Shown: one piece after another, positions 36,502-46,087 of the stretch
Numbering within the stretch: position 1 is the first letter of the stretch
Layout of the letters: every line of letters begins with the position of its first letter
The notes under the pieces: model-generated
The model's database searches: none
Seen by the model: the letters and a program-made list of their open reading frames with translations, nothing else
What the model was told of the DNA's origin: nothing
From: Clostridia bacterium
GTDB lineage: Bacteria; Acidobacteriota; Terriglobia; Terriglobales; Acidobacteriaceae
Length of the DNA: 64,000 nucleotides
Direction: 5' to 3'
Assembly: GCA_035561135.1 (NCBI GenBank)
Contig: DATMYA010000014.1
Location: 124,001 to 188,000 of the forward strand
Position numbers and translations under genes: made by a program

Positions 36502-39500
36502 TTATTCCAGGATGTGGTTGTAGCGTTGCCGGACTTCCCGCATGATGCGGCGCAGCTCCGCACCGACACCTGCCTCGAAGCTGCGGCCCAGGATTGCCGA
36601 GGTCAGGCGCTCGACGTTCTCCAGAGCAGCTTCGCCCACCGGAAGCGACTTCCGCGCGCGGCCATCCACGAGGCGTACAGCGTGTTCCAGTGCGCGCAGG
36701 AAGTCAGCTGCACTTTGGAGCGCAGCGGCATCGTCGCCGGCGAGCGCTTGCGATGCCCGCAGGTGCCTGAGGCGTGTCCGCATGTTGCCTGCGATCCCAG
36801 GCGTTGGTTCCTGCCGTTCTTGCGCGCTCGCAAGCACCGAGAGGTAAGCGGCTATGAATTCAATGTCGTACATCCCCCCGCCGGACACTTTGAAGTTCAG
36901 AGGCGAACCATCAGAAGTTTCCAGCCGGTCGCGCATTTCTCGTAGTTCACGCCCGAACTCGGCGTGCCTGGCGAAACGCAATTGCAATTCTCGGGCAGCC
37001 GAGAGTGCCCTGTCTGCGACTGCCGCATCGCCAGAGACAAAGCGGAGCTTCGTATACGTGAGAGCCTCCCACGCCTGCGCTTCCTGGCGGAAGTACTGTT
37101 GCAGTTGCGATGACGATACCACCAGTTCGCCCTCTGCGCCGTGCGGCCGTAGCCGTGCGTCAACCGGAAAAACGCTGCCGTCTCGCGTGTAGGCGGCCAG
37201 CAATTGCATCAGCGCTTCCGCCGCGCGGACTCCTGCAACCGGGTCCGACGCCTCGTCACGAACGAAAATCAGGTCTGCGTCTGACAGCACGTCGAACTCA
37301 CGCGTGCCCAACCGCCCGAGCGCGAGAATCGCAAACCCGTCCGGAGCGTCTGTGAATCGCAGGGCAGCACGGATGGCAGCTTCAGCAGCGCTGGTCGTCT
37401 CCTCCAATGAAAGCCAAACACTGCGCCTGCCCAGAACGTCGCGCGCACCCGCAAGGAATACCCGGTGACGGTACTCTCGCCGCAACAGCGCCATTGCTTC
37501 CGCCGGCGAGGACTGCTCGGGAATGTTGATCTGCGCGGCAACGGCGTGGGCTTGTCCATCGGCATGTTCGTCGGTGTCGAATAGGGTTTCCGATTGCTCA
37601 AGCTGGGTGATGGCCAGGTGCTCCAGGCTTCCGATCTCCTCCGGGTGACGCACGAGGATATCCGTCAGAAACTGGCTGGTACCGAAGATAGCGAGCGCGC
37701 GCTCAAGAGCGTTGCGAGATCCAATGACTGCCGCGTAACGCTCCGAACTGGTTGAGGCAGATCCAAGAAAGCGATACAGGTTTCGCCGGGCGAAGGTCGA
37801 AAGCGTCGTGCGGGATATCAGTTCGTAGACTTCCGGCGCGTCCATCGCTAGACGACTGAGCATCTCCGCGTGTCCCTGATCTGGCCCAGCCACTTGCACG
37901 GGAGCAGCCAGCCGCAGCTCCGTAGGCGCCTCGCTGACCTCATGCCTCCACTGTTGCTGATGGATAATGCGGTTGTAAATCGCGGCGACAGCATCCATTC
38001 GGGCGCGCACTGCGCGAACGACTTCTTCTCCGGAGATATGATTGCGCTCGCCAGTCGCCGAGCGCCACATGGCTTGCAAATCGGCTTCATCGGACGGCAG
38101 CCGATGCGTCTGCTGCCCTGCGCGCAACTGCAAACGATGCTCGAGCTTGCGCAGGAATTCGTAACTTGAAGTGAGCAGGTGGTATTCCTTGCCGCTAATG
38201 TGGTCCTTATCATGCAGCTTTTGCAAGGAGAACAGCGTGCCGCCAGAGCGCAGCCACGGTTCGCTTCCGCCGTATACGCGCTGAAGGCACTGCACCAGGA
38301 ACTCGATATCGCGAATGCCGCCGCGATCGAGTTTTACGTCGATGGCATCGGGTGATTGTCGCGGGGTTATGCCCTTTCGACGGCGCGTCTTCATCTTCTG
38401 CAAGGCGTCGAGCGCGGTCTCGATGGCCGCGAAGTTCAAGCGCGTTCGCGGCTGCGAAGCTGAACCGGTTGTTGCCGCGCCCGTTTCATCCAGTGTCTCC
38501 GTTTCGCTGCGATAAACCAATGGCTGCACGGTTCGAATGAACTCCCGCGCAAGGGCCTGGTCACCCGCCGAGTGTCGCACCTTGAGAAGTGCTTGCAGCT
38601 CCCAGTCGTGTGCCACTCCACCGTAATATCGTAAGGCCTGCCCGAGGGAAACTGCTGGCTCGCCCTCCGCCCCTTGCGGGCGCAATCGCAAATCGATGCG
38701 GAATACGGAGCCCTCACGAGTGACGCGAGAGAGGACTTCTGTGACGTCCTGCGCCAGCCTTATAAAAAACTCCCTGCTGGAGATGCTTGCCGTCGCAGGC
38801 TCTACGCCATCGCCGTACAGGTACAGCAGATCGACATCCGAACTGTAGTTGAGTTCGTTGCCTCCCAGCTTGCCCATGGAGAGCACGGTGAATGGAGTTT
38901 CGGCCAGGCGTCCCTCTGAGTCCTTGTGCTCCGGCATTCCGTAGCGATTCTTAAGCGCGGCGGCACATTCCCGTAGCGCCTCATCGATGAGGACATCAGC
39001 AAGCGCCGAAATCTCTGCCGTCGTTTCCGCCAGAGTGGCCAGCCTCAGCAAGTCGCGCAGCATGATGCGTACGAATTCGCGCTTCTTGAAGCGGGCGAGC
39101 AGCAGCGAAATGTCCGTCTCGAAGGACCGCGAACGGACGCGTGCGAAATTCTCGCGAAACTCCTCGGATGAACGAATGCGGTCCAGGCCGCGATCGCGCG
39201 CGAGCGTATGAAACAAATCCGTGTTCTGGATCAGCGTCTCGCCGAGCCATTGCGAGTTAGCGAGGACCACAACGGCATAATGCACCAGAGATGGGTGCCT
39301 CTCCATCAGGCGAAACACTTCGTTGCTCGCAACCTGTGTGAGGCGTTCGAACAGGTTCAGCGCGGCGTCCGGATTCGATGATTGAGAGAGGAGCGGGACG
39401 AGAGCCTGCGCAACCGCGGCAGGCACACGCTGGCGAACGCGCGCAAGGTTTTCAGCCGCGCGCTGAGCATCGCGAAAGGCGATAGAAGTTATGTCTGATC

Positions 39501-39603
39501 CTAGTGAACCGTTAGCCACGGCAGCTGCGTTCCGAAGGGCAGAATAACACCTTGGTATGGGAATCGGAATTGCGCCGTCAGAGACGGTCTCGGGCCTTTC
39601 CAC
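36502..39603 (-). CDS. glnE: Glutamine synthetase adenylyltransferase/adenylyl-removing enzyme
   Basis: A 1033-residue bifunctional enzyme. Two nucleotidyltransferase sites are complete: GGNELNYSSDVDLLYLY (N-terminal, adenylyl-removing) and LGTREFDVLSDADLIF (C-terminal, adenylylating). A linker and helical domains lie between. It attaches and removes AMP on a tyrosine of GlnA in response to PII. The start is uncertain: GTG 39603 gives the full frame, but a GTG at 39519 would leave a normal gap from the divergent perR. glnA lies 5 kb away, and both are part of one nitrogen-control neighbourhood with the peroxide operon between them. Confidence 0.93.
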   Translation of the reverse strand: MERPETVSDGAIPIPIPRCYSALRNAAAVANGSLGSDITSIAFRDAQRAAENLARVRQRVPAAVAQALVPLLSQSSNPDAALNLFERLTQVASNEVFRLMERHPSLVHYAVVVLANSQWLGETLIQNTDLFHTLARDRGLDRIRSSEEFRENFARVRSRSFETDISLLLARFKKREFVRIMLRDLLRLATLAETTAEISALADVLIDEALRECAAALKNRYGMPEHKDSEGRLAETPFTVLSMGKLGGNELNYSSDVDLLYLYGDGVEPATASISSREFFIRLAQDVTEVLSRVTREGSVFRIDLRLRPQGAEGEPAVSLGQALRYYGGVAHDWELQALLKVRHSAGDQALAREFIRTVQPLVYRSETETLDETGAATTGSASQPRTRLNFAAIETALDALQKMKTRRRKGITPRQSPDAIDVKLDRGGIRDIEFLVQCLQRVYGGSEPWLRSGGTLFSLQKLHDKDHISGKEYHLLTSSYEFLRKLEHRLQLRAGQQTHRLPSDEADLQAMWRSATGERNHISGEEVVRAVRARMDAVAAIYNRIIHQQQWRHEVSEAPTELRLAAPVQVAGPDQGHAEMLSRLAMDAPEVYELISRTTLSTFARRNLYRFLGSASTSSERYAAVIGSRNALERALAIFGTSQFLTDILVRHPEEIGSLEHLAITQLEQSETLFDTDEHADGQAHAVAAQINIPEQSSPAEAMALLRREYRHRVFLAGARDVLGRRSVWLSLEETTSAAEAAIRAALRFTDAPDGFAILALGRLGTREFDVLSDADLIFVRDEASDPVAGVRAAEALMQLLAAYTRDGSVFPVDARLRPHGAEGELVVSSSQLQQYFRQEAQAWEALTYTKLRFVSGDAAVADRALSAARELQLRFARHAEFGRELREMRDRLETSDGSPLNFKVSGGGMYDIEFIAAYLSVLASAQERQEPTPGIAGNMRTRLRHLRASQALAGDDAAALQSAADFLRALEHAVRLVDGRARKSLPVGEAALENVERLTSAILGRSFEAGVGAELRRIMREVRQRYNHILE

Positions 39604-39646
39604 AACTAACTTTGAATCGTTGGAGAATCTTTATCATCTGATAGGT

Positions 39647-40096
39647 ATGCGCGTTTCGCATATCGATTTTCGGGAGCTATGCCGTCAGCATGGACTAGCT
39701 GCGACGCACCAGCGCGAAGTGATCTATGCGGCGGTTACCGCTCGCCACGGACACTTCTCTCCCGAAGATATCTACGAGCTTGTGCGAAAGCAGATTCCTG
39801 CGATTTCGCTGGCCACGGTTTACAAGAATGTTAAGACATTTGTGAACACTGGCATGTTGCGCGAAGTGAGTCCGCATTATGGCTCGTTGAAGATTGACTC
39901 GAATCCTTCTCCACACCATCACGTTGTCTGCACGCAGTGCAAGTCGATCCTCGACATCGAAGCCGAGTCGATCGGTTCCATGGATATTCAACAAAAGCTC
40001 CCTGCCGGCTTCCGCGTACAGAGGTTCAGCATTGAAATCCACGGCCTTTGCGGTAAGTGTTCGGCGAAGGGCAAGCAGTCGGCACACAAACAATAA
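39647..40096 (+). CDS. perR: Fur-family peroxide regulator PerR
   Basis: 149 residues. An N-terminal winged helix (GLAATHQREVIYAAV, ISLATVYKNVKTFVN) is followed by a metal-sensing part. Structural zinc cysteines occur as CTQC and CGKC. KIDSNPSPHHHVVC gives the regulatory histidines, and KSILDIE has aspartate where Fur proteins carry glutamate, which is the PerR signature. It likely represses ahpC-ahpD and is inactivated by oxidation of the iron-site histidines. ATG 39647 gives the expected short N-terminus. ahpC starts 26 bp later, so the two are probably co-transcribed. Confidence 0.88.
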   Translation: MRVSHIDFRELCRQHGLAATHQREVIYAAVTARHGHFSPEDIYELVRKQIPAISLATVYKNVKTFVNTGMLREVSPHYGSLKIDSNPSPHHHVVCTQCKSILDIEAESIGSMDIQQKLPAGFRVQRFSIEIHGLCGKCSAKGKQSAHKQ

Positions 40097-40122
40097 TCAA
40101 CTTCTAAGGAGAAAAACGAAAG

Positions 40123-40662
40123 ATGCTAGGCGTAGGTCAAAAGTTCCCAACATTCTCGCTCACAGCAACCGTCAGCACCGACAAGAAGAACGCTTTCACA
40201 ACCATCACCGATGAGGACTACTCCGGCAAGTGGAAGGTCTTTTTCTTCTGGCCAAAGGACTTCACATTTGTCTGTCCGACGGAGATTGCTGCATTCGGCA
40301 AACTGAACAATGAATTCGCAGACCGCGATGCCCAGCTGCTTGGCGGTAGCATCGACTCCGAGTTCGTGCATTTGGCCTGGCGCGAGAATCATGCTGATCT
40401 GAAGAACCTGCCCTTTCCGATGTTGGCCGACATCAAGCGCGAACTGTGCGCGGCCCTTGGCATCCTCGATCCAGATGGAGGCGTCGCTCAGCGCGCCACC
40501 TTCATTGTCGATCCAGAGAACATCATCCGCTTCGTTTCGGTGAACGATATGTCGGTAGGTCGCAATCCCAGCGAAGTGCTTCGCGTCCTGGATGCGCTCC
40601 AGACGGACGAACTCTGCCCTTGCAACTGGCAGAAGGGCGAGGAAACGCTCGTCGTTGCATAA
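40123..40662 (+). CDS. ahpC: Peroxiredoxin AhpC (AhpD-dependent type)
   Basis: A 179-residue 2-Cys peroxiredoxin with FTFVCPTEIAAF (peroxidatic Cys) and DELCPCNW (resolving cysteines near the C-terminus). This CPCNW ending matches mycobacterial AhpC, which is reduced by AhpD and not by AhpF. It destroys hydrogen and organic peroxides. AAGGAGAAAAACG precedes the ATG. A hairpin terminator lies between it and ahpD, so part of the mRNA may end here. Confidence 0.95.
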   Translation: MLGVGQKFPTFSLTATVSTDKKNAFTTITDEDYSGKWKVFFFWPKDFTFVCPTEIAAFGKLNNEFADRDAQLLGGSIDSEFVHLAWRENHADLKNLPFPMLADIKRELCAALGILDPDGGVAQRATFIVDPENIIRFVSVNDMSVGRNPSEVLRVLDALQTDELCPCNWQKGEETLVVA

Positions 40663-40675
40663 CACGTTCCCACCG

Positions 40676-40702
40676 GGCTCCGGCGGATGCCGGAGCCTTT
40701 CT
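40676..40702 (+). terminator. Attenuator/terminator between ahpC and ahpD
   Basis: A perfect 9-bp stem (GGCTCCGGC/GCCGGAGCC) with the loop GGAT and TTTCT after it, 14 bp past the ahpC stop. Confidence 0.65.
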
Positions 40703-40721
40703 ATTGCACCTTGAGGCTGAT

Positions 40722-41279
40722 ATGAACTTGGAACAACTATTGGAAACAGTGCCTTCGTACGCGAAAGACTTGAAACTTAACTTTTCGAGCGTGGTGCGCC
40801 AGCAAACGGAACTGAGCACGCAGCAGTTGTGGGGCACGGTAGTTGCTTGCGCCATCGCATCGCGCAACTCTGAACTCACTCGCGCGGCACTCGACGAGGC
40901 GCGCACACAGCTTTCCCCCGAAGCGTTGGAGGCCGCCAAAGGCGCTGCTGCCATCATGGGGATGAACAACGTCTTCTATCGTTTCCAGCACTTCGTCTCG
41001 AATGAAAAGTACCGGACGTTGCGTGCCGGCCTCCGCATGAACGTCATGCGCTCGCACGGGATTGACCCTCTCGACTTTGAACTCTGGTGCACGGCCGTAT
41101 CGGCGATTAACGGCTGCGCTGCCTGCGTGGATTCGCACGAGCGCACTCTGGTCGGCAAAGGTTTCAGCGAGGAAAAGGTGTTGGCCGCAATCCGCATTGC
41201 CTCAGTAGTCCACGCGCTCGCCGGCGTCTTCGATGCCGAGGCGGCAGTTGCAAGCGAGGCAGCACCAGCCATCGCATAG
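40722..41279 (+). CDS. ahpD: Alkylhydroperoxidase AhpD
   Basis: A 185-residue helical protein. Its active centre NGCAACVDSHE has Cys132, Cys135 and His139, with Glu120 upstream, matching the proton-relay residues of mycobacterial AhpD. AhpD reduces AhpC using a lipoyl-bearing electron donor. The frame is open further upstream, but ATG 40722 follows TGAGG and gives the family N-terminus (MNLEQLLETVPSY). The neighbour and residue match make the assignment firm. Confidence 0.95.
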   Translation: MNLEQLLETVPSYAKDLKLNFSSVVRQQTELSTQQLWGTVVACAIASRNSELTRAALDEARTQLSPEALEAAKGAAAIMGMNNVFYRFQHFVSNEKYRTLRAGLRMNVMRSHGIDPLDFELWCTAVSAINGCAACVDSHERTLVGKGFSEEKVLAAIRIASVVHALAGVFDAEAAVASEAAPAIA

Positions 41280-41367
41280 TTGAGGGCTATTGAGTTGAGC
41301 CATTGAGTTCAGCCCCGCAGGGGCCGCTCGCCGCTCCTGAGCCCAGTCGAAACAGGCGATCAAAAGG

Positions 41368-41397
41368 AAGGAGCGGCGATTTGCCGCTCGGCTCCTT
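41368..41397. terminator. Hairpin between ahpD and glnA
   Basis: Outer arms AAGGAGC/GCTCCTT around an inner perfect stem GAGCGGC/GCCGCTC. The arms compete for overlapping bases, so two folds are possible. It sits between convergent stops and may end both transcripts. The 100 bp around it is rich in GCCGCTC words. Confidence 0.5.
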
Positions 41398-41427
41398 CTG
41401 CCGCTCCTCTTGTCTGGATGACCTGCT

Positions 41428-42852
41428 CTAAATGTCGTAATACATCTGGAACTCGTACGGATGCGGACGCAGGCGGATGGCGTTCACTTCTTTCTCACGC
41501 TTGTAATCGATGTAAGTCGCGAGCAGGTCCTCTGTGAAGACGTCGCCTTTGAGCAGGAACTGGTGATCGGCTTCCAGCGCATCCAGAGCGTGCTCGAGCG
41601 AACCGGGCATCGACGGAACGTTCTTCAACTCCTCCGGCCCAAGATCGTAAATGTCTTTATCGAGCGGCTGACCCGGATCGATCTTGTTTTCCACGCCGTC
41701 CAACCCGGCCATCATCATGGCAGCAAAAGCCATGTAGGGATTGCAGCTCGGGTCCGGAGGACGGAACTCGACGCGCTTGGCTTTCGGCGAGGCCGAGTAC
41801 ATCGGGATACGACACGCGGCCGAGCGGTTCCGGCGCGAGTAAGCCAGGTTCACAGGCGCTTCAAAGCCCGGTACCAGGCGCTTGTAGCTGTTCGTCGTAG
41901 GAGCGATAATCGCCGACAGCGCGGGTCCGTGCTTGATCAGTCCACCGATATACCACAGCGCCATCTGCGAAAGGCCCGCATAGCCGTCACCGGCGAAGAG
42001 CGCCTTCCCTTCCTTCCATAGCGACTGGTGGCAGTGCATTCCGCTACCGTTGTCCTGGAAGAGCGGCTTCGGCATGAATGTGACAGTTTTGCCGTACTGG
42101 TTCGCGACGTTACGCACGATGTACTTGTAGAGCATCATCGCGTCCGCCGACTTCAGCATGGAGTTGAAGCGCATATCGATTTCGGTCTGTCCGCCGGTCG
42201 CCACTTCGTGGTGATGGCACTCCACGTCCAGTCCGCAGCTTTGCATCATGAGCACCATTTCGGTTCGCAGATCCTGGTAATGATCCGTAGGAGGCACCGG
42301 GAAGTAGCCTTCCTTGTAGCGCGGGCGATAGCCGAGATTGTTCTCGCGGCGACCGGAGTTCCAGCGACCTTCCTCGGCGTCGATGAAGTAGTAGCCTTCA
42401 TTTTCGCGCTGGTCGAAGCTGATGTTATCGAAGATAAAGAACTCGGCTTCCGCGCCGAAGAAACAGGTATCCGCAAGACCGGTTGAGGCCAGATACATCT
42501 CTGCCTTTTTGGCAATGTAGCGGGGGTCGCGATCGTAGCGCTGCTTTGTGACCGGGTCGATGACGTCGGCGATCATAACGAGCGTCGGAACTTCCGTGAA
42601 GGGATCAAGCAATGCAGTGGATGGATCCGGAATGAGCAGCATGTCGCTCTCGTGAATGGCCGCCCAGCCACGGATCGACGATCCGTCCATACCGAAGCCT
42701 TCTTCAAACCTCGATTCATTCAACATGCTGATCGGATACGAAACGTGATGCCAGAGACCAGGCAGGTCCGTGAACCTCAGATCAAACATCTGGACATTGT
42801 TCTTCTTCGCGAGATCCAGTACGGACTTCGGATCACCTGTCGTTTCAGCCAT
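41428..42852 (-). CDS. glnA: Glutamine synthetase, type I
   Basis: A 474-residue [21 protein letters not shown], the metal-binding block and [12 protein letters not shown] are complete. [10 protein letters not shown] and [15 protein letters not shown] form the ATP/glutamate site. DIYDLGPEE (Tyr402) matches the adenylylated tyrosine of enteric GlnA, in keeping with glnE nearby. It converts glutamate, ammonia and ATP to glutamine. AAAGGAGC precedes the ATG. It is divergent from a LysR regulator, with 248 bp between the starts. Confidence 0.97.
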   Translation of the reverse strand: MAETTGDPKSVLDLAKKNNVQMFDLRFTDLPGLWHHVSYPISMLNESRFEEGFGMDGSSIRGWAAIHESDMLLIPDPSTALLDPFTEVPTLVMIADVIDPVTKQRYDRDPRYIAKKAEMYLASTGLADTCFFGAEAEFFIFDNISFDQRENEGYYFIDAEEGRWNSGRRENNLGYRPRYKEGYFPVPPTDHYQDLRTEMVLMMQSCGLDVECHHHEVATGGQTEIDMRFNSMLKSADAMMLYKYIVRNVANQYGKTVTFMPKPLFQDNGSGMHCHQSLWKEGKALFAGDGYAGLSQMALWYIGGLIKHGPALSAIIAPTTNSYKRLVPGFEAPVNLAYSRRNRSAACRIPMYSASPKAKRVEFRPPDPSCNPYMAFAAMMMAGLDGVENKIDPGQPLDKDIYDLGPEELKNVPSMPGSLEHALDALEADHQFLLKGDVFTEDLLATYIDYKREKEVNAIRLRPHPYEFQMYYDI

Positions 42853-43100
42853 CGATTGCTCCTTTTGATTTCTAAGCGCTGCAAGCGCTCGAGTTATGGA
42901 CGTGTCGCAACACAGGCCAAACGCGTCCTCATGCTGTATTGCCGCTAATTGTGTGGAAATGAAGAAACTCGACGAGTGCTGCTAGAATTCACTCCGGCAG
43001 CTCACGACCTGACTTAAAAGTAATGGGCTGAGCCTCGGATTGGGAAATCGATAGTTTTTATCGCAGGCATAAGCGGCGGTTATACACTTCAGCCCAAAGC

Positions 43101-44003
43101 ATGGATTTCGACCAGCTCGACACTTTCATTGAGGTAGCGCGGCACCTAAGCTTCTCTCGGGCGGCGGAGAAACGCTTCCGAACGCAGCCGGCGATCTCCG
43201 CCCAGATACGCGCGCTGGAAGAAGAGGTGGGAGCACGCCTGCTGGACCGTTCGGGCGGCAAAGTGGCGCTCACCGCAGCGGGCAAGGTATTCCTGCGGTT
43301 CACTGAGCAGACTATCGAGTCTCGCAGAGCCATACTGAACGCTGTTGCCGAAATGGATCGCGTGCCTCGCGGCGAAATCGTCGTCGCCGCCAACGAAGGC
43401 ACCTGCCTGCATATCCTGCCCGAGGTTTTTGCCGAGTTCAAAAAGCTGTATCCCTCGGTCGGCGTTAGCGTGCAGCGCTCCGAGCACTCAAAGGTTCTCG
43501 AATCCATTGTCGACAACTCGGTAGATTTCGGAGTCGTGTCGATGCCGGTATCCGACAAGCGCCTCACAACGGTCGTAATCCATCGCGACGAACTGGTCAT
43601 CATCACGGCGGCACAGCATCCGCTGGCGAAGCTGACAACCGCGCCGCTGGCCGAGATTGGCCGCTATCCGCTGCTTGTTCCCAAGCAGGGACGCACGCGG
43701 GACACCATCGAGCGCCTCTTCGACGAACGCCACATCAAGCCCAACATCTCCATGGAACTCGACTCGAGCGAACTGATGAAGCGCTTTGTCGCCGCCGGCG
43801 TTGGCATAGGATTCATCGCCAATTCCAACGTGCAAGGGGACATCAATGCGGGCGTCCTTGCGGCCATCCCGCTCGGAGACGTGCAGATTCGCCGAGACCT
43901 GGCGCTGGTCTTCCGGAAGGACAAGGCGCTCAGCCGCGCGGCGCTCGCTTTCATCGACATTGCCGTGCGCCTAAAGACTCCACAGCTCGCTAGCGGACGC
44001 TAA
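43101..44003 (+). CDS. LysR-family transcriptional regulator
   Basis: 300 residues: winged helix 1-65 (FIEVARHLSFSRAAEKRF, QPAISAQIRALEEE) and a periplasmic-binding-like effector domain 90-295. The effector is unknown. Being divergent from glnA, it may control it or itself; LysR proteins commonly regulate the neighbouring divergent gene. The binding region lies in the 248 bp between the two. I see no clear T-N11-A operator pair. Start ATG is well placed. Confidence 0.88.
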   Translation: MDFDQLDTFIEVARHLSFSRAAEKRFRTQPAISAQIRALEEEVGARLLDRSGGKVALTAAGKVFLRFTEQTIESRRAILNAVAEMDRVPRGEIVVAANEGTCLHILPEVFAEFKKLYPSVGVSVQRSEHSKVLESIVDNSVDFGVVSMPVSDKRLTTVVIHRDELVIITAAQHPLAKLTTAPLAEIGRYPLLVPKQGRTRDTIERLFDERHIKPNISMELDSSELMKRFVAAGVGIGFIANSNVQGDINAGVLAAIPLGDVQIRRDLALVFRKDKALSRAALAFIDIAVRLKTPQLASGR

Positions 44004-44158
44004 TTCGGCAGGTCACCAGAAATATTCTGCTCGCTGTTGCATTTTTTATGCCTTCTCACTCCAAAGTGCATTGCACCCGCGGGTAATTTCAATTACCTTT
44101 CAAGCACATCTTCAAAATCCTATTCTATTTTCGTTAGTTCCGCGGAGGTCACTAAGAA

Positions 44159-44716
44159 TTGGGAAAAGACATGGTCCCCAAGCGCATTTTCCTCACCAAG
44201 GGCGTGGGGAAACACAGGGAACGGCTCACGTCGTTCGAGTTGGCATTACGTGATGCCGGAATCGCAGCACAGAACCTGGTGCGGGTGTCGTCCATCTTTC
44301 CACCCAACTGCAAGGTCATACCACGCGCGCAGGGTTTAACGTATCTGAACCCCGGCGAAGTCGTTTTCGCCGTTGTTGCGGAGAACTCCACTCGCGAGCC
44401 ACACCGTCTGGTAGCCTCGAGCATCGGACTGGCTATCCCCGCAGATCGCCAGACGTACGGCTACTTGAGCGAACACCACTCTTTCGGCGAGACCGACCAG
44501 GTGGCCGGCGACTACGCTGAAGAACTCGCGGCCGAAATGCTTGCGACCACGCTGAATCTTGAATTCGATGCCGACAAATCATGGGACGAGAAGAAAGAGG
44601 TTTATCGCCTCTCGAACAAGATCGTCCGCACCATGAACATCACCCAGTCAGCAGTTGGTGATAAGAAGGCACTGTGGACGACTACGATCGCGGCGGCCAT
44701 CCTGATCATGGAATAG
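44159..44716 (+). CDS. pdaD: Pyruvoyl-dependent arginine decarboxylase
   Basis: 185 residues. [10 protein letters not shown] holds the Ser-Ser pair (44-45) at which the proenzyme cleaves itself to form the pyruvoyl group; [19 protein letters not shown] and TMNITQSAV are family motifs. It turns arginine into agmatine. TTG 44159 follows GGAGG by 10 bp; ATG 44171 ([11 protein letters not shown]) is an equally possible start. It opens the polyamine block. A strong terminator follows, so it is transcribed alone. Confidence 0.9.
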   Translation: MGKDMVPKRIFLTKGVGKHRERLTSFELALRDAGIAAQNLVRVSSIFPPNCKVIPRAQGLTYLNPGEVVFAVVAENSTREPHRLVASSIGLAIPADRQTYGYLSEHHSFGETDQVAGDYAEELAAEMLATTLNLEFDADKSWDEKKEVYRLSNKIVRTMNITQSAVGDKKALWTTTIAAAILIME

Positions 44717-44748
44717 ATAGCTCGGCGTAGCCCAGGCAACGCAGATTG

Positions 44749-44781
44749 CGGCACGGACAATGGTCTGTGCCGTTTCTTTTT
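44749..44781 (+). terminator. Terminator of pdaD
   Basis: The stem CGGCACGGAC/GTCTGTGCCG (one G-T pair) is followed by TTTCTTTTT. Confidence 0.8.
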
Positions 44782-44870
44782 GCAGATCCGAGGGTGCCCC
44801 GTGCAAGCCTCTTTTGATTGCTGATTGCGCGGGCACTCTTCCTTGTTGTGCTAGCGACCTGATCCCAAAG

Positions 44871-44897
44871 TAAAAGGCGCGGTCACCGGCCGCGCCC
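44871..44897 (-). terminator. Terminator of the DHS-like gene
   Basis: Read on the minus strand: stem GGCGCGG/CCGCGCC, then TTTTAC. The 14 bases TAAAAGGCGCGG.C on the + strand match those at the ino1 terminator (24281). Confidence 0.75.
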
Positions 44898-44922
44898 ACA
44901 TCAATCATTCACTATTGACTAT

Positions 44923-46014
44923 TCACTTCTTGAGCCTTTCCAGCACCGCGCCTACCACCAGCGGCAGCCCCACAGTTGCGTCAACGAAGACTTCGCCGAA
45001 CTTGCCGCCCTCGTCCGGCGGAACGAACTTGCCCCACGAGATGGCTTCGCTGTAAGGAGAGCCTGACAGTCCGCCCCAGTGTACCGGCTCCGGGCAGATT
45101 CGTAGCCCGTAGTGGTAGCGCTTCAGCGGCAGGTCTTCTCCGCCGCGACGGTGACGCAGTTCAATGTATGGCCCGAACTGCTGCGACCAGTTGCGCGGCA
45201 CGCCGCCGCCGATCGTGAAGATGCCGAGGCGCGTCTGCGCCAGCAGTGTTTCGGCGAAATGGTTAAGGTCTAGGAACGGATTATACGGAATCTCCGGACG
45301 GCCTTCCTTCTTTCGCTTGCGGTTATGCAGGGAGAAATCCAGCCCCATCTCGGAATCGGTAAACGCAGGCACGAACACCGGAACGTTATTCTCGAACGCC
45401 GACTTCAGAATGCCTCGTCCTTCGACGTTCTCGTGCAGATAGCGGCCAATTTCGCGGTTCAGCTTCCACGAACAGGCGACTTCGCTTGCGTCCCACTTGT
45501 CGAGAACCTTGGCGACGATGCCCTCTACGAAGTTGAGGTTTGTCTCCGGCTCGAGCGTGTCATAAACGCGGTTGTAGCCGGCTTCGTAGAGTTCGATATC
45601 GTTCATTTTTTCGTCCCATACGAAGTGCGACTTGCCTGCGGCCTCCACCAGTCCGTGCGCCATCAGAGCACCGGTTGAGACCAGCGCCTTCACAATGTGG
45701 CGGTCGATCAGTTCGGCGATAATCAAACCCTGCTTAGCTACAGTCATCGCACCGGCTAGCGTCATCACGACGAAGCATTCCTTGTCGCGCGCCATCGCCT
45801 CCAGCACATCGGCAGCGTTGCCGACCTGCCGCCCGGTAAACGCCGTTCTGCCCATTGCGCGAACCAGATCATCGACCGTAATGACTTTCGAAAGATCCAA
45901 GGGCTCCAGGGGGACCAGTTTGTCGCTGATAGGATCGTGCAGTTCGCGCTCGATGCCCGCGCCTTCTGCTTCGGTAGTAGCCTGCGTCTGATGCTTATGC
46001 TCGTCGTGCTTCAA
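44923..46014 (-). CDS. Deoxyhypusine synthase-like enzyme (probable homospermidine synthase)
   Basis: A 363-residue NAD-dependent enzyme of the DHS family. GRQVGNAADVLEAMA and LAGAMTVAKQGLI are the N-terminal motifs, FTIGGGVPRNW binds NAD, and EAISWGKF keeps the catalytic lysine (human Lys329). Bacteria lack eIF5A, so the substrate is not the hypusine lysine; members of this group are known or thought to make homospermidine from putrescine. It lies in the agmatine/putrescine gene block, which fits. TTG 46014 follows AGAGGTGA and is preferred to the longer frame to 46137. The terminal product should be confirmed by biochemistry. Confidence 0.8.
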   Translation of the reverse strand: MKHDEHKHQTQATTEAEGAGIERELHDPISDKLVPLEPLDLSKVITVDDLVRAMGRTAFTGRQVGNAADVLEAMARDKECFVVMTLAGAMTVAKQGLIIAELIDRHIVKALVSTGALMAHGLVEAAGKSHFVWDEKMNDIELYEAGYNRVYDTLEPETNLNFVEGIVAKVLDKWDASEVACSWKLNREIGRYLHENVEGRGILKSAFENNVPVFVPAFTDSEMGLDFSLHNRKRKKEGRPEIPYNPFLDLNHFAETLLAQTRLGIFTIGGGVPRNWSQQFGPYIELRHRRGGEDLPLKRYHYGLRICPEPVHWGGLSGSPYSEAISWGKFVPPDEGGKFGEVFVDATVGLPLVVGAVLERLKK

Positions 46015-46087
46015 GTATTCACCTCTGAAAGGCACTCGCGTGCCCACGCATAAAAATAGGAATGTATTCGCTTCAAAATGGATTTTA

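Noticed and set aside
41290..41410. A fourth copy of the inverted-repeat element
   Set aside because: GCTCCTGAGCCCAGTCGAA looks similar at one end, but the matching right end is missing; the GCCGCTC words form a different hairpin.
42900..42960. Sigma-54 promoter for glnA
   Set aside because: A TTGGCC..TTGC-like site exists on the minus strand, but GG and GC are 8 bp apart, not 10.
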